From the NCBI GenBank assembly GCA_015847255.1, contig JADLZK010009412.1:62001-126000 (forward strand): a DNA stretch of 64,000 bases, written 5' to 3'. The notes under the pieces are model-generated. The model was not told the origin of the DNA, did not search any database, and saw only the letters and a program-made list of their open reading frames with translations. Below are positions 48,784-61,275 of this stretch, piece after piece (the first letter of the stretch is position 1; each line of letters starts with the position of its first letter). This DNA is from Hyparrhenia diplandra. Its lineage: Eukaryota > Streptophyta > Magnoliopsida > Poales > Poaceae. Made by a program: the position numbers and the translations under genes.

Positions 48784-51170
48784 GTCTCTTGCTTGGTGTT
48801 TATTGTGTTCTTGATTCCATTCTTTGATTCGTCGTTGCTATGACGAAGCGGATCAAAGTAATGTGAATCCCGTGTCTTCTTCACGGTTCTTCATGCTTAG
48901 CCACTCCTTTCGATTCCGTCTATCTAATGGCGTCTAGATCGAAAGTTAGTGTGCAATGGTGTTTGCTCGGGGATGAGCTTAGGTCTACGCCATTTATGCG
49001 GAAGTCGTGCAATTCGACACGATCGACGTGAAATACGAGCTAGGCTATGACTTAAGCTCATGCTTAGCAAACAACCACTCTGTTTCTTTAGTCCAAGGAT
49101 GGGATATCCGTAGAGAGGGCCTCGATCGTCCCCATTTTTTGTGTTCTTTGCTATAAGTAGTCCTTTTTTGTGTCATGTCGCCTCTTTAGTTGATTGATTG
49201 TTCTCTTGCTTGTGTGTAGTCTTGCGAGTTAGTTGCTTAGCTGATTAGCGTTGGATCGAGAACAGAAGAAGGAAGAGAGCTTGGAGGACTGGCTTGATGC
49301 CGTGGGAGTAGAGATTGACCGGGAGAAGGAGACCCTAATGAGCGACTACACCAACTAACAAAGACTTGTACCACTACTTCCTTGGCGTCGCGGTGTCATG
49401 GCAGCACTTCACTTTAGAGAATCCTATTTAGACATTGCAAGTAGATTGCTAGCCCTTTACATTTCTATTGCAAGCTATATGCTAGGTTGCATGATTAGAA
49501 TGCTTGTGAAGCCTATACCTTGTCACAACCTATCTGCATACATTTGTTAGCTTAGACATGCGCTCATTATATTATTGCTGCTATTTATGCTATCTCACTT
49601 ACGTGTTATATATGAGAGTCGGAGTATATGTGTCGGACGGATGATTTATGGTACTTGGTGAGTGAGATTAGCGTGTGTCTTGGGTGTGTGGTGGTGAGGG
49701 TTGAGTCATTTGGGCCGGGGATCTACGATGAGTCGTGTGGCTGAGTCTTGAGGGTGTGTCTGGACATCCCCATTCGGATATACCGTGGCGGGTAGCGTGT
49801 ATGGTTGAGTCCCTGGGTGGAATCTTGTGATGGGATGAAGTCAGGGGAGGAGGTGTGAAGATGTCTGTATGCGGTCCTACCTAAGGACTTGTCTCTTGAG
49901 AACCGGAACCTTGGATCTCGTGCACACCGCCGCCCGTAGTTTGGGCGGTGGCGGAATACCCTTTTACCTTGGCGGTGCCATTACTATTAGGTTGTTAGTA
50001 TATAGTGTAGGGAGGGGGGGACTGCGGTCCCCGTGGTTTCACCCTCCTTAGCCGGTGCGGCCGCTACCTCTTGTGATTGGTACCCTCATGCTTTCCACGG
50101 TCTCGGCGTGCCTCCGCGGTTGGCGTCGGGCTGAAAGTGATAGGATGGTATCGTCAAGTTAGGAGGCCTCTATTATCGCCTAGGTGTGTTCATGAGCACC
50201 CGATGATGGTGATCACGGTGGTTCTGGTGTACACGCTCTCTGAGTTGATGAATCAATACGTATTGTCCTACCTTCGGGGTATGGTCATGTCTAAAGCCTA
50301 GACTTCTTAAAGATTGCATCGGTTTTGGGAACCTAGACTTGCGCCGCGAAGGCACGGACTTGTCTTGGGTTTTGGACTGGACTAGCTTTGGGGTGTGAAG
50401 CTTGAAGATGTGTCTTTCCAAGACCCACGCTTCACATGAGTAGTGAGAGGTGTCCCTTCTCTTCTTACCCAGTTTGTGTACTTGGTGAGAGTTATGGTGA
50501 GATTAGGAGGAATTTGAGAGCCGATTAGGCAAGGAAGGAAGGAGAGGAGCTGCCTTTGTCGCTAAGTGGTGGTGTGAGACTTGAGGGTGTGTGTGTGATA
50601 ATGAGGATTGGGATTGGGTGATCTTTGGGGATGGAATTATCTTTGGAACTTATTATAATGATATTATTTATTACTTGCTCGCATCGCATGCGCTAAGGAT
50701 ACAAACCACGACCAAATATATTAGGATCGCGGATCCCTTATTTTCTATTTTCCACCAAAAGCTCATTCGGTCTGCTGACCATGGCCTGCACATATATCCG
50801 GTGGTGTGTAGATTACGACTTGCAATAAATAGAAGAAATAGGTGGTCTCGTTCCTACACTCGAGTTTGGTTCGGAAGATGAAGATTGCTTCGCTTATCTC
50901 TACACCGACTCGATGAAGCTCGTGAAGGAGGAGCCTTCACTCGCCAACGATGCTTCGTCTACTCGATGTCTGAGTTAACGCTTACGCTAGGTTAACCTTG
51001 TATTAGGTGAGTCCCCAAGAGTTGTATAATTATGTAAATTTGTAATTTTTACGATGTATGACTGTGATATCAAGCATTAATAATAGTATGATGGAGTGAT
51101 CTTGTGGGACTATCACATTATTATTTTGATTACGTGTATTTTCCCTTTGTGGAAAATCGAGGTCGTTACA
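48784..51170 (+). repeat. Right part of the long LTR, ending GTCGTTACA
   Basis: Mixed-composition sequence without a supported gene. CTATAAGTAG near 49150 could be a TATA-like element. The end TCGAGGTCGTTACA followed by CCCAT closes the insertion. A short frame at 50591-50881 resembles nothing I recognise. Confidence 0.55.
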
Positions 51171-51175
51171 CCCAT

Positions 51176-51726
51176 GTTCTCACAAATATTTTCCGAAGTC
51201 TCAATAAAGAGAGATATTTCAAGGAGCATAGTAGAAATAGGTTAGCCACCATATATCCACACACTTGCACATCTTGATTTGATTGTATGATATTTTTCTC
51301 CATGGATCCATTGATTGACCCAACCAAAATATGCAATGCAAGTATGCCCACAAAAAGTTTCCTACCCGAGCTCCACATAAACCTTTTTAGAAGTAGGAAG
51401 AAAAAGAAGGCAATGCTTTGAAATGCCTTGGTGAGGAAATACACACCATTGAGCGATTTGAGAGTGACATTTGAGGAGTACTTGTGAACTATGCTTTATT
51501 TTCAAAAGATTGCAAAAAACCTCCAAGTTACTAAGATGCAAAAATGGGTTGAGATAACTTTGTTTCAGAGCTGTTCCATTTCTCAACCACTCAAGAATAT
51601 ATGTTACACTCCACATATCCCATAGGTACGAGGTATGTTTTGGGATCAACTTTATGTTGGGTTCATATCTTGGCTTGCTATGTTTATACTTACTTTATCT
51701 TTAACCTTTACCGAGGCGAGCAAAGA
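51176..51726 (+). other. 3' untranslated region of the gag-only element (right part)
   Basis: This resumes the host element after the insertion at CCCAT. It contains CCTACCCGAGCTCCACA and CCACACACTTGCACATCTTG, both of which have counterparts on the opposite strand in the inverted fragment (46546-48604). No frame is convincing. Confidence 0.5.
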
Positions 51727-51743
51727 TCCAAGTGTGGGGAGCT
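51727..51743 (+). other. Polypurine tract of the gag-only element
   Basis: TCCAAGTGTGGGGAGCT immediately precedes the LTR start TGTTGATGG. Purine content and position fit a plus-strand priming site and set the 3' LTR start at 51744. Confidence 0.65.
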
Positions 51744-53451
51744 TGTTGATGGTCGTTATCGCATATAATTTGACCGCCAAAAGTAAACTAAAAATGACGT
51801 AATTCCATGTCACATCATAATAAAATATTAATTATCGGCGAGTTTCCGAAGTTTTGATGTTTCAACGATGTTGTTGTGAATTTCTAATTTATCACAGGTA
51901 AAAAACAATCTTATATGACAAAAGCGGAGCACACCATTGCGATGAGCTCGTCATGCCGATCAAAAGCGGATATATTACTTGCTATGTTTGGACTCGGATT
52001 GAAAAGATATTGCACAAATAAAATTAGCATGCCTTTGTGGGTCCCACACGTCGGCATCTCGTGAAACGGTGTCATCTTTGGGCGAACTAGGATCGACACG
52101 TGGCGGAAGCCTGGCTTAGCAGCCGCCAACGGCGGGGCGTGCCGAGCACATAGGAAATAGCGGCAACAACCGCCGGCGGGTGGGCTGGGGCGGGGCCCCG
52201 TCTACCCACGAGGGGAACACGGCGTACACCCCACCGGCTAGGAGCCAACACGTGGCGGCATGGGACGGGCGGGGCGGCCTCCCACCGTCGCGTCGCGTTT
52301 GAAAGGGGGAGCGCACTTTCGGGCGCGGTTAAACCGCTTCGGGCTTGGCCGCGTGGCGGGATGGGAGTGTTGGCTTGTTGGAGGCGGTTCTTTGGTTCAG
52401 CCTTGGTCCCGGGCGTGGTTGGACCCGCCCTAGGCGCCTGGCGATTCGGGGGGGGCACCGTGATTCTCGCCCCGAAACGCGGTACAACTATTGTTTCACC
52501 GGTTTAGCTACGGTTTAGGGCCTTAGATGTCGGTTTCGTCCGGGTTTTCGGCGGTGCCGCGAAGGAAACTTCACAACCGACCTAGGAGGGGTCGGTTGCA
52601 TGCCACTAGGCGGAAGGAAGAGTTACCTTGTATAGGATTGCCTCTCTCTCCCTCTCTACTATAAATATAGAGTCCCTCCTTCATTGTAAGACACATTCTA
52701 CACAATAAAGCTTCAATTCCATATCATATACATTGTTGTAGTGTCCCTCTAAGTGTGCTCTCCACCTAGTTGTATCTATTAGGAAAGAGGAAGAGAGGAG
52801 AGGGAAGAGCAGGAGGAGAAGCCGAGTTTGTTGGAGTCACGTCAACTTTGTACCTCTACGGAGTGACTCATTCAGTACTATCCGAGGTTATCTTGTGGTA
52901 ATCTGAGTTTATTATTTGACTAAATTCGGTCCTTATTCTATTTTACTTACTTGGGACCTCCGTTCGCCAGAAGGTTCTAGTTATAAATTGTGACTAGTTT
53001 TGTAATCGTTAGTGTAGGCGTGGTGTCTAGACTATTGGTTATCGAGGTTGCACCCAACCCTACGGATCGTTATGGTAGCCGGGGGGTGGCAGCTCCAACC
53101 GGGCCTTTGTATTCCACCACGTTCGGGTTGGTGTTTTTCGTGAGAGCTTTTGGTCGCCCGACCTCGATTACCGTTTCAGGTCTTTTTCGAGAATCGAGAA
53201 AGGAACAACCGCTCGAAGCAAGTAAAGTCTAGTAAAGCTGAACCTTGGTATCTAGTAATCTTGGGAGTACCTTAGAAAACCCCTCTCTGCCTACAAAAAT
53301 ATCATTCTACCTTTCCTTGGATGATCTTGATTCTTTTAGGGTTCACTTCTCGTTCCGTGAAAATCGATACCTAGGAATACTCGGGTGAAAGCTACAACGG
53401 TGGTACTTAAATTAAACTTGAAATTATCGCTTACGCTAAGAAATACCAACA
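51744..53451 (+). repeat. 3' LTR of the gag-only gypsy element (complete)
   Basis: The 1708-bp LTR opens TGTTG and closes CAACA. It matches the 5' copy along its length except for the first ~180 bases, which the 5' copy lacks, and the Stowaway insertion, which this copy lacks. The TATA box is at 52670-52678. Differences from the 5' copy repeatedly involve CAG/CTG words, e.g. CATTCAGTAC here against CATTCCGAGTAC. Confidence 0.8.
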
Positions 53452-53900
53452 ACCCCACCGTGACGTGGCAATGCGGGCCATCAACAATAGGGAAGGCGTG
53501 GCCGCAATAACGGCGATCATGGTAACAACCGTCGGGCGCCATTGCCACCCCGACCAAGATAGCGACGCGCGCAACGAGGTGGATCATCGAGAGAAAGGCG
53601 GCTCATGAGCAACTCGGGTGTGGTGACCTCGTAGGCTTACTCTAGGCATGTCGGCAAGAGCGGGAGAAAGGCGAATGTCAACTACATTGGGGCGACTATG
53701 AGAGAGGTGCGAGGTAGGGTGGGATCAAGCTGCGAGATTGGCTCTCGGTCGAACCTAGATGTGAACAACTGGATTTTGGTAAGTACCGCGGATAACGGGT
53801 GGGCGGTGCAAGATGCTAATAATGAGGAGTTATTCGGGAAAGAAAAGCATTCAGCAACTACACAGCATTCAGCAGGCGTGCGTTCGGTCGGCTATTTACT
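53452..53900. other. Spacer between two gypsy elements
   Basis: GC-rich sequence with short frames only. It could be the upstream part of the next LTR, whose left edge I could not determine, or pre-existing DNA that hosted the gag-only element. No duplication for the gag-only element could be checked because its left end is missing. Confidence 0.35.
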
Positions 53901-55553
53901 GAGGATTCGGCAAGTGTGGTGCGGTCGGCAACTTTGGGAGAGATTGGGGAGATAAGAAGATTAGATGAGTTGCCGATTGAAGAAAGGTTTCCCGATGACG
54001 AAGGCGACGAGGACTCCGGGAAGATTTGGAGCCAAAGTTATCTTGTTTTAGGAATTATTCCTTGTGATCGTAATCTTTTAGGACTCGTGTCATATCTCAG
54101 GGTATAAATATAAACCCCTAGGCATTGTAAACCTCTGTTCACAACCAATACAAACAAACCGCCCCTGTGCCACCTTCGAGTCCTTTTAGTCGTGTCGCCG
54201 AGTTCTCGAGAGGAGCCATCGATCCGTCGACCTCCGTAAGTTCAGGCAACCTTGCTATAATGTCTAGTATCATGCGGTGGATTTAGATTATGATGCAAGT
54301 AGCCTCATTTTACTTTGCTTAGTATCATGTGGTGGATTTAAGCTTAGTAGCGGAAAGTCTTTGCTTGATGTCTTGTATCGTGCGGCAGATTAAGATGAGG
54401 CAAAGATAGTTATTGGGTCTATTAGATTTGGCAAGATCTAGTAGATTCATTAAGTTATTACATGTTGCATGTTTTTATATTGTTTTATTATATTTGCAAC
54501 ACTCTTATTGCCCAATCTAGATTGATAAGGCTCGGCTTTCTTATTGTCTTGATGATCGACAAGATGAATATAAAACCCTAAAAAGTCTTAGATCTATCTT
54601 GAACTTTTAGTGTTTTTATGTTCATCTTGCCGTGTCAATCACAATAGCCTGAGTTTAGATCAATCTAGGTTGTCACATGTTGTGGGTTCATGCAAGTTAG
54701 ATGTAGATTTGGCCTTGACAGGACCGGGTACCGTGCGGCAGATGCAGGTCTTTGGGTTACTCTAGAGCTAGTCATCCGGTGGACTAGAGTTCGGTTTAAT
54801 CTGATGGGTTTCGTTCACGTTTTATTTGCATGTTCCTTCTTCATTGACCCCGATTCGGTAAGCTTGCCGAATACGGTTATGCTTTTATGAGTAATGAGTA
54901 TTTATGAATCTGTTTTGCCGCGTATGCATGCTTTTAGCTCTTTATGATTAGATTGTATCATGCGGTGGATTAATCTAGTTGTAAGGAGTGGTGTAGATCT
55001 ATAGCAAGTGGTATCATGCGGTGGATTAGCTTGTTAGGGTTTATGCTTGACGGGTTTAAGAGAACTAGACGTGCGGCAGACTAGTTGGATTAGGCCTATG
55101 CATTGCTTTACCTGGATAGATTTATATTTACAAGTTACCTGTTTATTATCTAATTATGTCTTGATGGTGTTATTGGTCTAAGGATATATGCTTTAAATTA
55201 TACCTAATATTCATGACTAGTTTTCACTTGTTCAAACATGTCTCTTTACGTTCATTCAAAGAACCATGCTTTACATGCTTTTACTTTCATATTAGCCGAA
55301 TGCTTCACTAAACTTCGTTGGGCGGCGACTTCTATAGCCGTATGTCGTTGTAAGTGGCGGCTTTAGGGCCGTACATTTGAAACTGTCATGGTCTCACTAG
55401 GCATGTTCACGCTCTCATGGTTTCATCCCTTGTTAGTTTGGAGGTCAAACCGATCGCACCTTTTCGGATTCAACCGCTTTGGGCACCTGTTTGAAGCTAG
55501 GCTTTCCGGCTTGTCGCGGTGTGAGGCACGCGAGGCGCTTTTGTGTCAACACA
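53901..55553 (+). repeat. 5' LTR of the gag-pol gypsy element (left edge approximate)
   Basis: The right end is fixed by GTGTCAACACA followed by a primer-binding site. A TATA box is present at 54103-54111 (TATAAATAT). At least eight variants of the motif TATCATGCGGTGGATTA are scattered over 54265-55085. The left boundary is a guess because no matching 3' LTR lies inside the window. Confidence 0.5.
54103..54111 (+). promoter_or_regulatory. LTR TATA box (gag-pol gypsy element)
   Basis: TATAAATAT in the context CAGGGTATAAATATAAACCC, about 1.45 kb before the LTR end and followed by CATTGTAAACC, suggests the transcription start of the element. Confidence 0.6.
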
Positions 55554-55555
55554 CT

Positions 55556-55575
55556 TTTTGGCACGCCCGGTGGGA
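55556..55575 (+). other. Primer-binding site of the gag-pol gypsy element
   Basis: TTTTGGCACGCCCGGTGGGA starts two to three bases after the LTR end. The TTGGCACGCCCGGTGGGA form is widespread in grass Ty3/gypsy elements. It marks the start of minus-strand synthesis and confirms plus orientation. Confidence 0.75.
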
Positions 55576-55595
55576 CTCCCAAGTTCAAGATCAAG

Positions 55596-57509
55596 ATGCC
55601 TGACACCATCAACAACGATGGCGGTTTGGACGTCGTTTTGGAAGATTTGCCGCCAGAATTGCATGAACTGGTCGAGAAGATGTGCAAGCGAAGACGTTGA
55701 CAAATGCATGATGTCTTTCTCCAAGAACAAGAGCGGCAAGATCATCCGAAGACAGAGTTGCCAAGAGTTCTTCTTCACGGTCAGACTGATTATACTAAAG
55801 CTGAAGATGCTCAGAAGATGTCAGAGGTGGTCCATCAAGCTCTGGGAACTACCATGACAAATCATAACACAGCCTTCCTCAACACTTTTCGCTCCGTCTT
55901 GAAAGAAACTTTCGGACCTACAGCTGATAAACACTTTGAAGAAAATATGGGACCAATCTAGGGACCTCTTTACTTCAATGTCAAAGATCGAGAAGAAGAT
56001 TCTTTGGAGATCTCGGTTTTGGTGGATCGGGAGAAAGCAACAAGGAAGAAACAGTTCCTCCTAATCCCAAGCAACAGCCGAATCCTATGAATTATGGTCG
56101 TTGACATTTCCCAAGCAACTAGGATTGGCTTATAAAATACATCCCATGAACAACAGGCTACTGAAGAGTATGTTTGGGGAAGGCTATCAAGAATTCACTG
56201 ATTACAGTGCTCTTAGTGCTATGCCCAATCCAGGATATAGAAGTCTTTGCCGGGGCGGTTATCAAGGGGACCATCTCGGGGAGCTTCGGATCCAATGGAC
56301 CTTCTTATGCATAGGATGGTCGATATGATACGTAATCGGTTCAGCCTTGAAGCCCAAGGGACGATCATATGCTTACAAGCCTCCATATCTGAATGGTACA
56401 ACCGGGTGGTACTACCTCCAAGAGTCAAGCCTCATACGAATTCACCAAGTTTTTCGGCCAAGATGATACCAAAGACCATAGAGCATATCGGTAGGTATTT
56501 GATACGGTGGGAGAAGCATCGACAGATGAGGCTTGGAGGATCAGATATTTTCCATTGTCTCTCACAGGGCCGGCATTCACATGGTTCTCATCCTTGCCGG
56601 CTTACTCCATTGGTACCTGGGCGGAGCTAGAGCAAAAAATTCCACTCGTATTTCTTCACGGTACTAATGAGAAGAAGATGGTGGATCTCATGAGTGCGAG
56701 ACGAGAGCCAATGAAACTCCATAGGAGTTCCTCGCGCGGTCGAGAGAGACCAAGAATTTATGCTACTCTCACGAACATACGGATGATCGGCTTCCGGGAA
56801 TGGTCATAGCGGGCATGTAGCCGAAAGTGAGGGAGAAACTGTTCGGCAAGGACTTTGAAGATCTTGGGCAAGCTGTTGCGGCGTTTGGCTTTAATGGGCA
56901 ATCGGGCTCGAGCTTTAGGAGAGATAACCGCTTCAAAAAGACCAATGCGTTTGTGGATATATATGAGCAATTCTGGAGCATGCGAGGAGTATGAGGATGA
57001 AGACGAAATAGCTGCAGCAGAGTTAGTTTGGGCAAAGGAGCCTACTCAAGTTCACCCATGATGGATAAAGTAGAACAAGAGCTCCTATGATTTTGATGTT
57101 ACTAAAGCAGACAAACTCTTTAAAGCTGCTTGTAAAAAGGAGGGTCGCGTGGTCAAACTTTGCACGAAGGACATCCCATGCTACGGCGGAAGGAGTAAAA
57201 GATAAGAAATATTGTGGCTTCCATAATACCAATTCCCACTCCATCAATGATTGCCGTTTATTCATGGTGAAGATCCAGAGAGCTATCCAAGAGGGACACT
57301 TGAAGTTTAATGGCAAGATGAAAGTGGATGCTGATCCTTTCCCAGCTGGCATGATTGGTTACTCTATGAATATGGTGGCGTTCAATAATCCTAAAGGCAA
57401 AGGGAAGATGAAAGTGTTGACTTACGATAGGGCAAAAGCAAATGGTTCTACGACCCTAATCGGCGGTCGATCTCGCGATGAGATGCGGCGACAAGTTCGG
57501 TTCGAATAG
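55596..57509 (+). pseudogene. gag: Ty3/gypsy gag, frameshifted
   Basis: The likely start is the ATG at 55596 (MPDTINNDGGLDVV), 20 bases after the primer site. Recognisable gag pieces follow in changing frames: a region with WRIRYFPLSLTGPAFTWFSS near 56525-56590, then 'TNEKKMVDLMSARREPM', and near 57200-57265 a zinc-knuckle-like YCGFHNTNSHSINDC. The last long piece ends near 57509. Gag coats element RNA in virus-like particles, and the knuckle would bind RNA. At least five frame breaks or stops make it non-functional as read, though some may be sequencing errors. The element continues beyond the insertion at 57525-61271. Confidence 0.75.
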
Positions 57510-57524
57510 CCGCCCGAAAAGAGG

Positions 57525-60500
57525 TGAAACGTCTAAGCCCGATTAATATGAGAACCTCCTAAATTACGGGGCCCACATGCACTTATCATTGTCATTAAGA
57601 CCTCGATCGTTATGCACGAGTTCCCAATAATCTAGAAAGTGCTATTAATCTTCCGAACGGATCTCATTAACAAGTCACTCGATATTACAACACTTTATTC
57701 AAAATACATCGAGTAAACGGCGGAAGGATTACATAACCATAAGTTTACAAACCATTTGTTCAAATACGCAAACTTAAATATCATTATTACAAGCGATATT
57801 ATTGGAGTAACATTATACATGTAATACACCGACAACCCCGCCCGAGGGTGTAACTCTACTCGTCATCTTCCTCACGGTACACCGTCATGCGGCGAGGGAC
57901 CAAAACAAGCACGCTCATGACTCCGCTCCTCGCAACAAGGGTCAAAGAACCCCGAGTGCGGGGGTACTCAACAAGACTTACCCGACCAAGAAAAGAGGAG
58001 AAGACTCGAGAATCTTTGGTCTTAGGAGTCAAGGTAAGGCTTTAGCAAGAATCAAAAGACTCATTTTTGCGGAAAAACTTACTATAAGTGAATCCTTACT
58101 TTCAATATTTTTAATTCAAATTAGTAACTCATATACTCTAGGTTATCCTATTCTAGAGCAAGCATACTTTTCTTATTCCAACTCTCTTTCCTCAAAAACA
58201 TATTCCATCATTTACTACGATGAATGGGCGTAAGAACGGGTCTCCATATCCGAGAAGCAGCGGCGATTCATGAACCGATTATACCCACTGGGATCCCTAA
58301 CCACACGATATATGTAGCACTTAAGCTTGCATATATCAACCCTCACTCGGTTCGTCAAAAACGGGATGGGTCCATCGCCACCGAGTACAAGTACTCCACC
58401 TCCCTACCCCGTCCCTAATGACGGTTTGACCATTAGGGTGGGTACATGCTACTCCCGCCATCTCTCCACTCAAAGGCGCGGTTGTCCGTTCGATTTGGCA
58501 CACCCCCGAGATCGAGGATTACGGGGTATGTGGCGATTAGTTTCGACCGACACAGGTCGCTAATCAGGCGTGCCATTGACCCAAACGGCCTCGAGCGCAA
58601 CATGCGTTCAAAAAGTCCCGAACTTAACAATCAAACAACGGACGGTCCTTTAAGCGACCAACACGGGACAAGCACAGCTAGGTATCCCGCCCCGCTTTCA
58701 ACCTACGCCCCGTCCGATCTCAAATTCATTACTACATCTCTTTCTTTTCGAAAAACAGTACCATCTTCTCAAATTAAACATTTTTGATGAAAAAGCTTAA
58801 CTAATTAAGCGAGGGCTAAGCATCACTAAGCATTTTCGAAATGAAACAGGTTATCAAGGATGGTATTGAAATAAACAAGGATGGTAATGCGGCAATTAGG
58901 GTTATCACTCAACTCCTAATTACTTAATACAATAAAGCATAAACAAAAATGATATAAGCTTTTAAAATATCAAGGAAAGGGTTTAAATGCAAGGGGCTTG
59001 CCTTCGTTGACGGAATAAACTATCTCTTGAAAAAACCCGGAGAAATCCGAACCCGCTTCCCTTTGGATAAAGAACCTCCTCGAGAGGCGGCTCAGATTTG
59101 ACACTCTCGATCTCGTTCACTACGAAACAATGTATGCCTCAAAATGATGCTACATATTTAAATATGATGCTTGTAGGTGCATGAAATGATAAACACTTGA
59201 GTACAACTTTCCTTCACGATAAAGTTGCAACCCAACAAAACCAACTTGTTGAACTACTTTATAAGATATCATCACCATTGCCTAAGGAGTTCTCAAGGAC
59301 CACTTGATTGTGATATGATCCAAGATTCACAAGACAACCCAAAAAGTCACACAAAAAACCTAAGTCGTTATACACTAAACATCACATTTAACAATTAAAT
59401 AAATAAAGCATAAAATAACAAATACATAAACTTTATCAAAATAATCCCAAACTTTTTGTACAGCTAGATCATAGCATAAAACAGCACCAAACCAAATTTC
59501 ATGATTTTTGGATAAATAGAATATTTATTAAAAATCAAGGAAGATGCATTTTTTAATTAAAATTTATAATTTTAAAACATGCAAGAACTACTCAAAATCT
59601 AAGTTTCAAATTTTTCATGGGTAGATATACCCCTAGGAAGGTTCTACAAAAAATTTTAGAATTTTTGAAGCTAAACTTGAATTTATATGAAATTTACAAA
59701 ATCGGGCACTATTCATACAAATGAAATTGAATAAAACATTTCATAAAAGAAAAAGAGTTTCGGTTTGAATCTGGCCCGACACTCGCGCGTGGCCCAACAC
59801 TGCTCGGCCTGCTACTATTCATGATGGGCCGATTTACTATTGAATCGGCCCCATTACTATTCATGGCCCAACACTATTCATGATGGCCGCCTGGGTTACT
59901 GGTGCGGATCTGCTGCGGGGGCTTGCCCACCGTGGGCGTGGCCACAAAGATGGCCACCGACGGTGGCCGACGGCGTAAGGCGCTGGCGTTCCGCCCGCTG
60001 CACTGCGGTAGAGGGAAAAGAAAAGGGGCAAGGAGGGGCGAGGAGTCACCAGGGATCACGATGCGCGCACGGTGATGAGTGACGAGGGTTTGGAGGTAGG
60101 TTGGCGACGACGCACGGCGGGCGGGCGGCTCGGCGACGGCGACATCGCCGGCGTTCCGGATCGAGACTACCGGGCACAAGGGCTGGTCGATCATGACCAC
60201 ATCGTCAAGGCACTTCAAAAGGGCAAGCTATTTGGCCAAAAAGCTCACCGGTGGAGGACGGGACGACGGCGGGCGGGCTGCGGCGGCGCGGACGGCGACG
60301 GGCGCCGCGAGGAAGACGGCCAGCGCCGCGCGTTGCGGGCGGCGGGAAGGGCTTCGGCCGGGCTGTGGAGGAGCGTGAGGGTTGCGGCACGAGGGCGGAA
60401 CTAAGGCGGCGAGAAACTACTACGACGACGACTCCGGTGAGCGGACGACGGCGACTTCCGGCAGTTGGCGGTTCGGAAAAAGGAGAAGAACGTCGACGAC

Positions 60501-61271
60501 GGCGACTTATAAAGGAGAGAGAGAGATGGTGAGGTGGCTGGGACATTCGAAAGACGACCACGACGCCGACGACCGGTTGACGGCGCCTTGAACGCTTAGC
60601 CGAACGCCACGGCGGACGCCGGCGACCGGGCTGCCGTATAAATGTGAATCCCCCTCGCATGAAAGCACCCTAAACCCTAATTAACTGAAATTTGCCACCC
60701 TCCCAAAATTTGAACTGAACTTGAAAAACTCCAAAAGTGACTTAGCCTAATTTTCAAGATCTACAATTTTTCACAATTGGAAGATTTTTCAAATTCGGCC
60801 TCTAAATATGACTTTTGAAATGGGGTCAAAAAGGGGCAAATTTGAATTCAAAATTACTTTAAAATTTATTCAAAAACTTCAAAAACTTTGTACACCTCTT
60901 TTATACATCAAAACAAGATCTACAACTTGCTTTTTGGAAATTTTTGCAAATTTTGCTTAGATTTTTAATTATGGAAAAGGGGATAAAAGAGAGAATGGAA
61001 TTAGGGTTTTTGAAGCTCAATTGAGACTTGAATTTGACTCAAATTTTAGATTCCCAACCTATACTATCAAACCCTCAAACAACAACACACTTAGGACCAA
61101 AAACATAAATTTAAAATTTAATCACTCTAAAAAAAAATCTTAAACTCAAACAATTCTCTAAAATATAAACTTATTTTAATTGAATGCATTTCAATTTTTC
61201 TAATCATGCATGTTTTGCAATGATCATGATGACATGGCAAAATTTTAGTTGATTAACACCAGGGTGTTACA
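57525..61271 (-). mobile_element. ~3.7-kb solo-LTR-like insertion splitting gag from pol
   Basis: On the minus strand it starts TGTAACACCCTGGTGTTAAT. The other edge is best placed at TGAAACG (57525) but is uncertain, since the flanking 5-mers AGAGG and CCCGG do not match. Its organisation resembles the LARD-like LTR, including 'gggtactcAACAAGACTTACC' at about 57964-57981, a GC-rich block (59890-60640) and AT-rich ends. No internal domain or second LTR exists, so a solo LTR is the best reading. GC-rich frames in it are not treated as genes. Confidence 0.6.
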
Positions 61272-61275
61272 CCCG

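Larger units (their letters stand above)
40474..51170 (+). mobile_element. Long-LTR gypsy insertion, internally rearranged
   Basis: It begins TGTAACAACCCGGG and ends GTCGTTACA, a terminal pair seen in grass gypsy LTRs, with CCCAT duplicated at both sides. The start motif appears only once, so this is not a simple two-LTR element. The best reading is a very long solo or rearranged LTR (about 40474-44870 plus 48605-51170) that has received a minus-strand gypsy fragment. No polyprotein is present. GC-rich frames at 41940-43080 look accidental. Confidence 0.7.
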
